Shown: positions 12,406 to 23,399, counted from the stretch's first letter. The stretch: DNA of 64,000 nucleotides from Holothuria scabra (GCA_037179385.1 CM074181.1:50736394-50800393), one strand, 5' to 3'. Notes: generated by a model from the sequence alone, not told the origin. Made by a program: numbers and translations.

Positions 12406-13150
12406 CTGATCTGTCACATATGCAAAAGGTTAAAACCATCTTCTGATGGTTCTTTCGCAATCAAATCGAAGTGAGTAAATTAATTGAATGAGAAGAATAG
12501 TCAAACGCCGGCGGAAAAAAGCAAAGTTTCTCAAGCGGTTTGCTTTTCATGTAAACTCAAATTATGGAACACCTGTTGTAGGTGCGGGATTAGTTTGCTT
12601 ATCCCTTACTATTTGAAGGATTATTTTGCGCATGTGCATAGCCACCAGAACGAATAACCGAACTGGCTTATTGTGCAGCAACTTTGAAATATTTTGCCAA
12701 AATCATGGGAACGTTTAGCATCCAAACCAAAGTGTGATCAGTTGTGCCATATAGTAGGGATTTTAAAAGTGGACCGGAGGAGCTGTTGACTGTTTGGGTG
12801 GTGCAACACTCAAGTGGCGTAAGGTGAAGTATGTATGTTCTGCTACACTCACAGAACATAGAAACACTCTTCACACTTCAGGGCCAATAAAAACTTCAGA
12901 ATTTCCAGCAGTGAAAGTGAAATTTTAACACAAATTTGATGAAAAATTTGACTTTTTTGTGTAATATCTAGGGGAAATCTTGCAGTACACACAATTTACA
13001 AATCATTTTCCTTGCTGTTTTTAATTAAGTGAAAAAATTCAAAATCGTATACCATAAGAAAATATGTTCTGAAGAAGGGATGTTAAACTAAGAAAGAGAC
13101 ATTTTTTCCTCTGTCAAGTCTTTCTCTACGGATGTTAATTGTAGGCTATT
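12406..13150. other. Unassigned intergenic sequence
   Basis: No coding exon, terminal inverted repeat or tandem structure recognised. Confidence 0.4.
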
Positions 13151-13159
13151 AATTATTGT

Positions 13160-13440
13160 TGAATGAGTTTTGAAACATGTATGGACGAATCCGATTAGCG
13201 ATTGTTTAGTGACTGCAGCCATTAATGGGTTGCATCAGCCTTTAATTCGTCTTCATTTATTGTCCACGTGAATTTCAAATCCTCATATTCAGTGAAGTTG
13301 AGAAAACCAAGACACACTTCAGTGTAAAACCATCCATGGAACAGGTAAGGAAGGAAATTTAAAGATTAAAGGTGATGGACCCCAGTAATGGCCGACTAAA
13401 ATCAGACCATCGTAACCTATCCGGATTCGTCTTTAGTAAG
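13160..13440 (+). repeat. Dispersed repeat R3, uninterrupted copy
   Basis: Matches 18410-20300 (same strand, interrupted by a 1.6-kb element) and, inverted, about 45100-45480. Shared landmarks are GCAGCCATTAATGGGTTGCA near 13216, CATATTCAGTGAAGTTGAG near 13284 and CCGACTAAAATCAGACCATC near 13391. This copy supplies the empty site for the 18521-20125 insertion: CACGTGAATTTC here against CATGTA-element-TAATTTC there. Function unknown. Confidence 0.75.
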
Positions 13441-14030
13441 AAAAAATTACACAGACGCAAGACTAGACAGTCTCATCCATACAGCGACCACTTGCAACCG
13501 CAGACTATAATGATAGATCTTTTTATGTTAGTTTTAAATCAACGTTTGATTTTGAGGCGGAATTCGTGGAAGACTTGTTAAAGCAAATTGCGACTGTCTC
13601 TTTCATGTAGACTATACTTTCAGTATTATTTTGCTTGGGTTTGTAACTCCTTTTCCACATGCATTGTACAGCAACATGTAGGTATAACTACATCCTACCT
13701 TTCCATTAATCATTACTGGAGAAGCACACCCATTCTTGGCCTCGTTTGTTTTTTTTTTTTCTCTTTTTCTTGCTTCATGGTTTGTGTCTATTGACTGTTC
13801 TAGCTAACGGATATCTACTTCAAGATAGACGGTCCCTGTGGGCTGGGTTTTTTTTTTAGAATATCACAACAGTGTTCTTGTTGTAAAGGCGAGAATAAGG
13901 GAGAAATTGGAAACAGATTGGACCATATTTTGAAACCGAGTTTGGCCTTAAACCGTAGTTGCGTTTTGAGTTTTGAACCAGCTTACCCTAACACAACCAA
14001 TTGCAACCAAGCCCAACTCTCTTAAATCGT
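13441..14030. other. Unassigned, with T runs
   Basis: Pyrimidine-rich tract at 13749-13770 and a T run near 13850. Nothing else supportable. Confidence 0.4.
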
Positions 14031-14031
14031 A

Positions 14032-14155
14032 CTAGATTTAAAATCTTGAGTTTAAATCTAAAATAGTGGAATTAGTGACCAATCGGACGTTCGATTGGTC
14101 ACTAATTCCATTCTTTTAGATTTATCTTAACTCTATTAGACTAATTTTAAATCTA
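14032..14155. mobile_element. Palindromic MITE, TAGATTTAAAAT ends, copy 1
   Basis: Nearly the whole unit folds on itself: TAGATTTAAAAT at the left is mirrored by ATTTTAAATCTA at the right. The centre is TTAGTGACCAATCGGACG followed by TTCGATTGGTCACTAA. A second copy at 63876-64000 preserves both arms and the apex. Short length, full self-complementarity and high A+T fit a MITE; the superfamily is not assignable because the target duplication is not clear. Confidence 0.8.
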
Positions 14156-14180
14156 TTGATTCAAGAGAGAACCAAACCAA

Positions 14181-14341
14181 CACTATAAAAAATTACGGTA
14201 AATTTAAAGAAAAACAAAAGAAAGAAATAAGGATAACAGAAAAGTTCTGGAAACTTATTACCAGAACTTTTCTGTAGTCTTTATGTTTCTCTTTGTTTTT
14301 TATTCTGTAAATTTACAGCGAATTTGAGCCATTTCACAGTG
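14181..14341. mobile_element. CACTG-end MITE, degenerate
   Basis: Ends CACTATAAAA and TTTCACAGTG are imperfect inverted repeats. The middle has a strong hairpin (ACAGAAAAGTTCTGG with CCAGAACTTTTCTGT) and a CTGTAAATTTACAG motif near the right end. Composition and layout match the MITE at 42365-42539 and the longer elements at 18521 and 43227. The TA target site is no longer visible. Confidence 0.6.
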
Positions 14342-14545
14342 CAGCCATGACATTATATAACACATAAATATAACTAAGTCGTGTTGATGTATCGTCAAAT
14401 CCCGCTCACTAACAAATTCAAGGATACCGGTGTGAAACAAGTGACAAGGGTGATATTCGCAATTTTCGTGGTATATTTTTGCGAAAGCAATGTTACGTTA
14501 ATGCGTATGAAAGCCCATTAGTAAGTGTCATGTGATTAAATAGTT

Positions 14546-14612
14546 TTATGCCGTTAATACGACTTAAACAAGCCGAATGAACGTCCTTAAAAGTCGTATT
14601 TTAACGGCATAA
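14546..14612. repeat. Hairpin-forming inverted repeat
   Basis: TTATGCCGTTAATACGACTT (14546-14565) is mirrored by AAGTCGTATTTTAACGGCATAA-type sequence at 14591-14612, with a 25-bp loop. A second small hairpin, AAGTCGCTTTTACGACTT, follows near 14656. Possibly the ends of a very small MITE. Confidence 0.6.
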
Positions 14613-14761
14613 TTACTCATAGAAACAACATAATAAATAATATCAACGAAATAATAAGTCGCTTTTACGACTTAAAGGGAAAGAGCGATCTCTCACACTT
14701 ATTTTGAAGCAACAGCTAAATCTCACAATCTTCTTATTTCTCTTCCAAGTAACAGACTACA

Positions 14762-14832
14762 TGGTCAAGTGGTTAGAACATCAGACTTGCAGCCGGGAGG
14801 GCGGAGGTCGGGAGGTCGGGAGTTTGAGGTTT
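14762..14832 (+). repeat. tRNA-like SINE head, fragment
   Basis: Box A-like TGGTCAAGTGGTTAGAACAT and box B-like GGGAGTTTGAGG, separated by a locally duplicated GGGAGGTCGGGAGGTCGG stretch. It resembles the heads at 9487-9556 and 54743-54838 but is fused directly to a different repeat at 14836. Not a functional tRNA: no paired acceptor stem, and box B carries T for C. Confidence 0.55.
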
Positions 14833-14835
14833 TTT

Positions 14836-16040
14836 ATGCAAGACTGCAGTATGAAGTGGGGATAATGAAAACTTTTTTGTACATGCTACCCAAATGTGTC
14901 GCAGATCTTTGTTATTTTCCATTAAAATTTCACTTTAAATGCAGCATTTTATGTTTTTCGCCGAAGATTTGATGCTATTAAAATAATAGGCCATTTCAGG
15001 CATTGTGTTACACATGATTTAAATAGGCTTAAGAATGATTGTTTCTTTTAAAACCATAGGCTTCCCAAATGTGTCGAGACTTTTTTATCTGTTTGATTTT
15101 TCGTAACTATGTTACCTTACTATAATAATTTTTAATTTTCGGGCAAATGCTTGGAAGAATGTGGTTTTTCGATAATTTTGGGCATTGTGTTGTGATAATC
15201 TGTGAAGTAAAACTAGTAGCTCTTTGCGCTGGCCGAACTGTCGAAGGTGTAGCGAATTTTTGGAATGTTGATTTGATTTTTCATGAAAATTTTACTGCAA
15301 CTATGACGTTTCTTTCATCTTTTCGGGCATATCTTCCTAAGATTTCGGACTCATTAAGGAATTTCCAGAAAAACCATAACATTTTTTCAAACCTAAAGGT
15401 CTGTCAGTTTTTTTTTTTCAAATTCCTGCCCCAATTTAGATTTTGCGGAAATATGGGGCAGTCTCCTTCTCCCGTCTCGTACCCTACTTGGTATGTCCAC
15501 TCCACCCAAGAGTTAAGTAACTTCATATGAGGTAATACTGGTAACGTTGCGAACCGGCGAGCCTTGAGACTAAATTGACCCAACATGGGTTGGGTTGTTG
15601 TCCTGGTCAAAGACTGGCAGCACTGACCGTTCAAAGTCCAAATTTCCTCCAACCACTTTGACTCAAATATTCTACCCAACACACCAAGAATGATTTTGGA
15701 ACTAATTTGTGCATTCCCAGGAATTGAAAAAAAAAATCCATACAGGAGATAGAAAAAGGCCAGGGGCCTGTTCCACAAAAAGTTACGCACGATCTTAAGT
15801 TTGATTTACTGTTGGCTGAAGTATGGTGAATCAAACTTAAGATTGTGCGTAACTCTTTGTGGAACGGCCCCCAGATGCTGTGAGCCATGCTAGGGAACAC
15901 GCTTTTGCACGACTGTTATCCCCACCAAGTTAGCCAATTTCAGCCACTCCAAATCTGCTAGAAAATTAGTTATCTATCCAGAAACCCGACGGGTAAAAAG
16001 TAAAGAAATTGCGAAGATATGAAGCTTGTCTGAGTCTACT
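14836..16040 (+). repeat. Dispersed repeat shared with 60972-61625
   Basis: Aligns with 60972-61625 across CTACCCAAATGTGTCGCAGA (about 14887), GGCTTCCCAAATGTGTCG, TTTCGGGCAAATGC and, after a gap, CCCAGGAATTGAAAA and AAACCCGACGGGTAAAAAGT. In the other copy this sequence is interior to the TIR element 59166-61945. This copy may therefore be a fragment of that family, but its own termini were not found. It carries a 107-bp MITE at 15764-15870 that the other copy lacks. Reading frames on either strand are chance. Confidence 0.75.
15764..15870. mobile_element. 107-bp MITE with CCAG duplication
   Basis: Long inverted arms of about 44 bp begin GGGCCTGTTCCACAAA and end TTTGTGGAACGGCCC. Both sides carry CCAG (15760-15763 and 15871-15874). 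The related repeat at 61468-61476 reads GCCAGATGC with a single CCAG and no insertion, a true empty site. The 4-bp duplication is therefore well supported. Superfamily unassigned. Confidence 0.9.
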
Positions 16041-16129
16041 TGAATTCATTCCAAAGTGGATTTATCGCAAGTGTAACTATGTCATGGTAGCCGGGTAGCC
16101 CAGATTGAATATTATCATCGGCCAGCATG

Positions 16130-16360
16130 AATTATATTGAACTTGAATTTAACAAAATTTACATCAAGAAAGGGGGTAAATTTTCCATGGAATCTGAATT
16201 TGTTTACAAAATGATTGCATCGTTTTGAGGAAAATCCTGTATCAAAATACAACAAGTGCAGGCAACCTTGAGAAGTCCATAAAATGAATTGGCAGTGAAG
16301 GACAAATTTCCCAATTCGTAGCCAGTTTCTCCTAATTCATTGCCAACTCTGACGATCGTC
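16130..16360 (+). repeat. Dispersed repeat shared (inverted) with 23685-23905
   Basis: Shared blocks include CCTTGAGAAGTCCATAAAATGAATTGGCAG (key string near 16270) and TTGCCAACTCTGACGATCGTC near 16342, present in inverted order at 23685-23905. No coding potential. Confidence 0.7.
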
Positions 16361-16382
16361 AGTTTCGTGGTATCTTCTTTCA

Positions 16383-18108
16383 TTTCATTTCATTTATTTG
16401 TTTTTTTCAATGTACAATATTACATAATATAACAGTTACATAGTAACAATATACAATAGACAAAGTAGCGAAAGGAAGTGAGCTACAAAACCCTTGGGGG
16501 CTTAACGTTAAAGGCAGAACACTCCCTTGAAAGAAATAGTGTAAAGTACAAAAACAAAAAAAACTTAAGAGACTTCAGTCGCAAACAAAAGAGTGCTGAA
16601 TAAGGGAAAAAGTGTTGGCAACACTAAGTGCAGACGGCACAACAATCCAATACCTATAACGACCACCCATAGTCCCATACCACACACCCTCCCCCACCTC
16701 ACCTAGTAACACCAAACCATACCTCAAGACCCTAAATAGGAGTCAAGTCCAAAACTACCTAAATGGTAAAAAATAGAAGGAAAGGAATTTTTTTAATACA
16801 TTCCGATGAAATAATTTTGAAGGTTCCTCTTAAAACTAAAAATAAACGGTTTGCGCTTCAATGTAACTGGAATAGAATTCCACAAGGTGGCTGCACGGTA
16901 CTGTAATCCTTTCATTCAAAAGGTTCATCTACAGCTGGGGATATGCAAGTAATCGGATTGTCTAGTACAGTGTTCATGGATTGCAGAATTAGGGACGAAA
17001 AATTTTTTAGAGAAGGTGGCAATTGATTCCGTTGAGAGCGATAAACAAACTTGGCTATATTCAGTCTAATGAGGTCTGAGAATTTGAGTAAATTAAGAGA
17101 CTTAAACAAAAAATTGGTATGATCATAGTAACCCGAAAGATTATGTCTTATAGCTCTCTTATGAAGAACTATCAATTTATTTAAATACTGATGACTAGCG
17201 CCTGACCAGATTATGCAACAATATGACAGATGTGGTATAATTAACGTTTGATACAAAGACCTTAGAACATGCATTGGTAAAATGTGTTTTAACTGTGATA
17301 GGACCCCTACCCCCTTTGCTACTTGGTTTGATACATGATTGATATGCTCATTCCATGAAAGCTTGGAATCGATGCAAACCCCTAGGAACTTTACATAGTC
17401 AACTCTCTTCAAATAAGAACCATTGATTTTAATACTAAAGTTACTTATACTACTCTTTTCATTGAAAATGATGTAATAAGTTTTATCTATATTAAGTGAC
17501 AGCTTATTAGCCGCAAACCAGTTAGTGTATACAGTAAGTACATTGGTAGTAATACGTTGAAGTTTGTTTACAACATTATCACTAAAGAAAATATTTGTGT
17601 CATCAGCAAATAGCACGACAGAAGCATTGGATGAGAGACTACCGACGTCGTAAACATAAATGATAAAAAGAAGTGGACCAAGGATGGAACCTTGAGGGAA
17701 ACCGCAGGTAATCGTTTGTATGTCAGAGCTGTAACCATTTAGAATCACAAATTGCTGTCTGTTCATTAAATAACTTTTAAACCAGGACAAAAAACCCACG
17801 GATACCGTAATAATTTAGCTTATGACGGAGGATATTGTGGTCGATAGTGTCGAACGCTTTGGACAAGTCAAGGAAATTGCCGGCTGTTGTTAGTTTTTTA
17901 CTCATTGAATTTCTTAGTTTTTCAACTGCTTCTGAAAGTGCCATTTCTTTGGAAGTTCCAGAGCGGAATCCATGCTGATGTTTGAAAAAATATTATGTTT
18001 GTCAAGAAATTTTACAATACGGTTATAAATGAGACGCTCAAGTAGCTTTGAGAAACACGGTAGAACAGAGATAGGACAATAATTAGAAATCGGTGGCAAC
18101 AATTTACG
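16383..18108 (-). mobile_element. CR1/L2-type LINE, 5'-truncated
   Basis: The minus-strand 3' end is a short-repeat tail, seen on the plus strand as TTTCATTTCATTTCATTT at about 16380-16397, instead of poly(A). The same tail ends the fragment at 26904-27495. Upstream come an untranslated stretch of about 390 bp and a broken reverse-transcriptase frame. The 5' end lies near 18108, inside a repeat also present at 35000-35065. Target duplication not resolved. Confidence 0.85.
16795..18105 (-). pseudogene. LINE reverse transcriptase C-terminal part, broken
   Basis: Translation from 18105 downward shows NYCPISVLPCFSKLLERLIY (fingers; the usual form has R for C), then, after frameshifts, a segment with an LSKAFDT-like core (about 17870). 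From 17799 comes the palm: PQGSILGPLLFIIY (about 17690), catalytic FADDTNIFF (about 17600), NKLSLNIDKT and FLGVCIDSKLSWNEHI. It ends with the family's typical LWNSIPV-like C-terminus in another frame (16795-16910). At least three frame breaks and no endonuclease domain. Motif spacing fits CR1/L2/Rex1-like non-LTR elements; finer assignment needs a phylogeny. Confidence 0.9.
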
Positions 18109-18165
18109 AATAGGACGTACGCGTTACATGCTCTGTCCATGCATACAGGAAGTCCTTGGTTTCAC
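18100..18165 (+). repeat. Short repeat shared with 35000-35065
   Basis: ATAGGACGTACGCGTTACAT followed by TCTGTCCATGCATACAGGAAGT is matched at 35013-35055 with a few substitutions. It abuts the 5' end of the LINE fragment. Nature unknown. Confidence 0.65.
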
Positions 18166-18237
18166 CACATAAATTGCACAATTGGAGAAAAAACTGTCAC
18201 GTAATTTTCACGAGTCATTCACCGATTACGTTTCTTA

Positions 18238-18380
18238 CAGTTTGGGGGACTCCTCTTACCCTTTGAAGGCCTAACCTTCTCACCTCAAATAATTCCAAAT
18301 CTCCTGCTAACCTGTTTACTTTAAACTCTTCCCAAAACTGTCTATATTCACCCTCATTCAGATACATATCATTTTGTTGC
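18238..18380 (-). CDS. Possible exon fragment, unknown product
   Basis: A minus-strand open stretch reads YLNEGEYRQFWEEFKV, continues through an acidic/Leu-rich region and ends VRGVPQT at about 18238. There the DNA reads CAAACT followed by GTAAGA, a good splice-donor match. Composition is more protein-like than neighbouring frames. Against it, the apparent start (to 18472) runs into repeat R3 and a 20-bp palindrome, no clear acceptor was found, and I recognise no family. Could equally be chance or an old retroelement piece. Confidence 0.2.
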
Positions 18381-18387
18381 TTCAGGG

Positions 18388-18407
18388 CAGGGAGTTGTAA
18401 CTCCCTG
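18388..18407. mobile_element. 20-bp palindrome resembling two fused TIR ends
   Basis: CAGGGAGTTGTAACTCCCTG equals the first ten bases of the 50626-52023 element joined to its last ten, apart from one base. It is flanked by TTCAGGG and TTCAGGA, a 6-of-7 direct repeat of the same length as that element's 7-bp duplication. Confidence 0.6.
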
Positions 18408-18520
18408 TTCAGGAGTTTACAGACGAACCCGATCAGCGCTAGTACAGTAGTATAGCGACTGTTTTCAGCCATTAGTGGGGTTCATTAGCCTTAAATCGTC
18501 TTCATTTCTGCCTACATGTA

Positions 18521-20125
18521 CACTGTTAAAAGATTTCTCTGTAAATTTACATAATTTTTATGGCAAATTTTTTTCCAACCAAATAATGTTTTTTTTTTAC
18601 AGCCAGACTGTAATCATGAAAAAACATTAAGGGTTTGTTTTTTCTTTGCAGTTTTTGCATGTAAATTAGTTTTAAATAACAAAAGTCTACTGTAAAATCG
18701 AATTACAGAATTGTTCTGTTTTGTTTACCTTAATTTTATGTGAATTTTTAGCCTACTGTTTTCATTCCCGCCGTTTTAATATTTATTATAATATCGCTTT
18801 TTTACCTTTCATATGTTATTACGTAACATACACTTCACCATTACGTAGATCAGGTATTTGCTTATCAACGTAATGTGTCTTTACGAAGTTTATTCTAAAA
18901 GTCCCCTCGACTCTCTGGCGAAGAGCCAAGGGGCGAAAACCAAACATTTACTCCCAGAAGAGTTCTGCTCCCTTAAGGAGCTAAACGTCCCAAATGGACA
19001 AGTACGCCCTCTAAAGGGCAAACATAATATTAAGGGCTATATGAACATCTACGAAGTTGTGTTCAATCGAAACACATTGAGGATGATTTGTTGTCATATT
19101 GTTGTCAAGTAGACTGCTATCTCTAGGAACTTTGTAATTGGAAAGTCACATTTTTTGTACAATATAATAATTGTTTTTAAAATAAATATGACAAAAAATG
19201 CAAATACATTGGTTGCAAACATTCCCAGACAAGGTAAACAATAAGTTTTCCTGATTAAAAACGCCAAAGAAGATATTATTCAAAGCAACAGCAATACTTT
19301 TGTTAGGAAAATGCCTACAAAATAAGCTCCACCCATTTATGCAAAATGAGATTTACGTCATAAAGTGGTAAATTTACAGACTCTTTCAAGTAAATTTGTG
19401 AAACGTTTGTAATTTGCTCCGATCGAGTGCACGAGCGCCTGTGGCGAGGAGTTGACACCAGTGTACCAATTGTCACTGCTCTGAAATTAGGGCCTTACAA
19501 TTTCTTTTTACTTAAAAATGTGTGACAAAACACCAGTTGTATGATATTTATAACTAAGAACGTAATAACTGAGTATGATTTTATAATAAATGTAAGTTAA
19601 TTTTCAAATAGGGCCATAAATTTGCCAAAAATGTTTTTTTTTTACTGAAACTTCGCAGAACGATGCTTGTTATATATTGAAAATTTTCTGGCTATTTCTT
19701 ATTTGTTTGTTTGGGCTTATTTGTGTTTCTTTTTCAGCTTAAAAACAAAACGAATGTTTGTTAAATGACAGCATGTTTATGTGAAATCAGAAAAATACAG
19801 TTGTTTGGGCTTATTTTTGTTTCTTTTTCAGCTTAAAAACAATGAATGTTTGTTAAATGACAGTATATTTATGTGAAATCAGAAAAATACAAAATACTGT
19901 TAAAATTTCTGTAAATTTTCAGAAAGTTTTACAAAGCAGTAAAATTTGGTTAAAAAAGCAGACAGAAATGGTTTTTCAAATAAACAGAAAATACATGTTA
20001 AACAACCTTTTTTTATTGTAGCAATACAAAGTGTCTGTAAAGATACAGAAAATCTCTATTAAAAGTAAAATACAAAAAGTTTAAGTTAAGAAAAGTCTGT
20101 AAATTAACAAAAATTTTTAACAGTG
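18521..20125. mobile_element. TA-flanked CACTGTTAAAA element, copy 1
   Basis: Starts CACTGTTAAAAG and ends TTTTTAACAGTG, flanked by TA on each side (18519-18520 and 20126-20127). The paralogous unoccupied site is at about 13275. CTGTAAATTTACA-like motifs lie just inside both ends. Copy 2 is 43227-44468; the two align for most of their length. Copy 1 carries an extra 159-bp insertion (18891-19049) and a local duplication of TTTGGGCTTATTTTTGTTTC near 19710 and 19804. A TA duplication fits Tc1/mariner-like or other TA-targeting elements. No transposase. Confidence 0.85.
18891..19049. mobile_element. 159-bp insertion with 9-bp duplication
   Basis: Relative to copy 2 (43580-43600), copy 1 contains 159 extra bases flanked by TACGAAGTT on both sides (18882-18890 and 19050-19058). 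The insert is richer in G+C than its host and has small palindromes (GCCCTCTAAAGGGC-type near 19008 and CTCCCTTAAGGAG near 18968). It stays open in the plus frame (for example LLPEEFCSLKELNVPNG). Origin unknown: a processed cDNA piece or a small transposon are both possible. Confidence 0.7.
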
Positions 20126-20475
20126 TAATTTCAAAACTTCATATTCAGTGAAACTGAGGGATTTGAAGGACAATTCGGTATAAAATCATCCATGCAGAAT
20201 ACAGGTAAGCAAGGAAATGAAAGATTTGAAGGTACTAATAGAGCCCACGTATGCCCGACTAAAATCAGACCATCACTTGACTGTCCGGATTGTATAGACT
20301 CTAATGTGCAATCAAAACGATTTCGGCAATTGCTGTATAATAAAAAATATGAGCTTTGCATTTCTTGAACTTGCTGTCGATCAAAGAGCTCTGCAATTTG
20401 AAAATTTTTGTGGACTAAACTACAAAAATTGTAGTCTATGGGAAGATTTGACTGCCTTTAATGTTCATTTTCAAT

Positions 20476-20902
20476 CATGGGCGTCCGCAAGGGGGGGGGA
20501 GGGGGCACTTCGGGTGGGGAGGAGGGGGGTTATAATTCATAATTGGGTGACGGATATAGGCCTATATAGGCTGTTTGACAGTTGTAAGTTTTATTGTGCA
20601 CAGGCGTGCGAGGCCGTGTCCGAGAGGCAGATTTTCCTTCAACAAATTTTTACATTGAAAATTCTAAAATTCTAAAAATAACAGACATGAAATTCGTTTT
20701 TCAGGGCTGGGTACATGCAGCTTATAACACTCGCCAAGTGCCGTTTCCGAGTCCGGCCATCTGGAGGGTTTGTAAGACCCCAAATTTTCTCTTACGCTCC
20801 GCGCCAACTGATGGTGGCTTTCCGCTTAGATAGTGTACACAATTCAATCATCAATGAATGACCATGCCCCCTCCCTTGTAAAAATTTCTGCGGACGCCCA
20901 TG
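20476..20902. mobile_element. hAT-like MITE, CATGGGCGTCCGCA family, copy 2
   Basis: Perfect 14-bp inverted ends CATGGGCGTCCGCA and TGCGGACGCCCATG, with exact 8-bp duplication TTTTCAAT (20468-20475 and 20903-20910). A long G run follows the left end and a C-rich tract precedes the right end. It contains CTCCGCGCCAACTGATGGTG near 20797. Same family as 2717-3020. Non-coding. Confidence 0.93.
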
Positions 20903-20910
20903 TTTTCAAT

Positions 20911-22160
20911 ATTAGGTGTGTAACCTTTTCAGAAATAGTTCCACATACAGTGAAGATAGCTATACCTCTTAAATCATATACACCAAATTGCGTCTCTTTT
21001 AGTTAGAAACAACATCGCCTGCACTTATTCACTTCTAGAGCTAAATCTTTGGCAATTTTCCAATTCTCCGTCCTTGGGCAAGACTGAGGTGTCTTTGAAA
21101 AACTAAACCACAGGCACTCAAAACACATTGATTAATTAATCACCTCATATATATACTGTTCTGCCTCTGTATACATGCAGTATATGTACTGTACAAGTAG
21201 TCCGAAAAGGTGTTGGTCTTCTCTACATAAAGGGAGAACCTTTACCAGTTTACTATTTACGTATGCTTCAAGACTGCACATGACCTTACATACCGCATTA
21301 TTACCGGGTTTGGCGAGTGAATGAGATAAGTCGTCCTAGAAAGGAAGTTTTTATCACTGTATTGTTCTTCCAGTTGACTTAATTATCCGGCCGAAAATCA
21401 GCTTGTAATTAGCGTGCATGAAGGCTGTCACGGTGTCACCTAAAACATTACAAATTGGATGCTTATGCCTAGTGTTCTTTGAAGGCAAACAAAGCAAATT
21501 TATTACAGTGTAAAAATAATCTTGTGACTTGCCTGCGGAAATGTCGATTTTTTTCGATGGACTATAAATGTCAAAAAAGGTCTTGCATAAAGTTTTGATA
21601 ATTAAATTATAGACGATGCAAATATCTGTATAGAATGTGACAAATCAGAATAAAGAGGGTGGTAAAAATGATTAAATCTATAACGCAACTCAGGGAGTGT
21701 TGCCGAGGGAGGGGGGGGGGGAGAAAGGGGTGTAGGGAGGGGGTGCGAGGCTTCAGATCTTAAGAGAAAGTTCTTACCAAGTGCGATATTCAACGACGGT
21801 CGGAAGAGACATAATAATAGATAGGAATTTATAGACAAGTAATAAGAGACAGAAAAGGGGAATTACGGTTACTGGGGAGCACGGTTCTGTCCACAACTAT
21901 TTACATTGAGTTTGTATACAGAGCAAGGTATACTCATTGAACCAAGAAAACGGAAAATACTAAAAGGACGGTACTATGACAATTGACAATGAACATGAAA
22001 ACAGGTTTCAAAGCCGTCCCAGTTCTGGAGTTAAGTTCTCGAAGGACGAACCACGACAGGCGGACAGGCCCTCGAGGGGGACAGGTCAAAGATCAATTCA
22101 AACAGACGTCTGCAAACCTTTTTACCTCCCGGCTCTAGGTCACCCATAGCCTGTACAGCA
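20911..22160. other. Unassigned, with a G-rich tract
   Basis: Apart from a G-rich run at about 21706-21745 nothing supportable was seen. Open frames here are short and mostly follow the simple sequence. Confidence 0.4.
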
Positions 22161-22162
22161 TG

Positions 22163-22198
22163 ATATGGGTACCGGAATTTTCATTCCGGTACCCATAT
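22163..22198. repeat. Perfect 16-bp-stem hairpin
   Basis: ATATGGGTACCGGAAT (22163-22178), loop TTTC, then ATTCCGGTACCCATAT (22183-22198). Perfect stem, no flanking duplication noticed. May be a tiny MITE or structured RNA element. Confidence 0.85.
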
Positions 22199-22490
22199 AC
22201 CAAGATAGGTCTTTTAAAAACTGTCATAAAGGCACTACACCTTACCCACTAATGATTTGAGAGGTCATAAATATCTAAATATTGTAACTGCTTCACTTTG
22301 GGGTCAACACTTGACTTGGTCGCGCGTGCCGTGTCAGTCTAGTTCTGGTAAAGTAAAACAATGAGAGAGATAATTCATGTTTTCGGTTTTAGACGAAATT
22401 AACAAAATATGATATGAAATAAACCACTGAATTGAAATGAACAGTTAGTGGATGAATTAGGCCTGTAAAACAGGTGTCTATCGATCCCAT

Positions 22491-22510
22491 TAATTTGTTG
22501 CAACAAATTA
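22491..22510. repeat. Perfect 20-bp palindrome
   Basis: TAATTTGTTGCAACAAATTA is fully self-complementary. Significance unknown; the surrounding AT-rich DNA from 22511 to 23400 shows no other feature. Confidence 0.8.
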
Positions 22511-23399
22511 AATTGTAGCAACAAAGTGATTTTTTAATTTCTTTTTAAATTACAATGACACTGATTGGATACCTTCATGTGGGCATCGACTCGATGTAAT
22601 AAAAAGTTTCTTGGGTGATTGTGTCGTCAGTGTGAGATTGAACTTAAATGGGACATTAGAGAATTCTGTCCCTTGAAAGGAGGATATTAATACTTTGAAC
22701 TTGATTTCAGATCAGCAGTGCAGTGATGCATTTTGCGGAAAACCGTAAAATACTGGGCAGCAACGTTCAAAATGTTTTCAAGGATTGAATAGTATTTCCA
22801 CATGGACAGAATTGAATTTAGTGGCTTAATTAGTTACCAAATGATTATAAAACTATGAAAATCGCTTCATATTTAGAGAAATTATCAGGTTATGCATGAA
22901 AATAAAATTAAAAAATGGGGGAATAGAATTTAAAATTTTCAGATCAGTCTGTCAAATTGACGTTTGGGACAAAAAAGCAGATGTATTAGGTATTTCATGT
23001 CCCGAAATTAACGACCCGAAGTTAACGACAAACGTGTTTATAACTACAAACGAGGATAATTTCTTGACATTTACAGCAGTGAGGTATACCCCAGTCTATA
23101 TGTGGGCTGTGAAAACCTGAAAGAAATTTCAAGGTCAGTTTGGTTTTTTGCGTTTTTTCTATGGTTGAAAAATTCGTGGCGCTATCGGTCAAGTCATGAC
23201 GCCAAGTTTTAAGTGGCAGAATTGTCTAATGGATGCCCAGTAAACACTCTACCCACCCCCATACTCACCAACCTAATCTTAATATTAAAAGTAACACATA
23301 TCCCCCCAGTTTTCAATAATTAGTCATATTTTTTGTTAAGTACAGCCATATAATAATTCAACATAGTCATATTACAGTGAACCTCAAGCATAAAATTTC

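Larger units (their letters stand above)
18410..20300 (+). repeat. Dispersed repeat R3, interrupted copy
   Basis: Two halves (18410-18520 and 20126-20300) match the continuous copy at 13160-13440, separated by the TA-flanked element 18521-20125. Landmarks are CAGCCATTAGTGGGGTTCAT and CCCGACTAAAATCAGACCATC. Confidence 0.75.

Noticed and set aside
15404..15900. 128- and 89-codon overlapping frames
   Set aside because: They run through a dispersed repeat and a MITE; chance frames.
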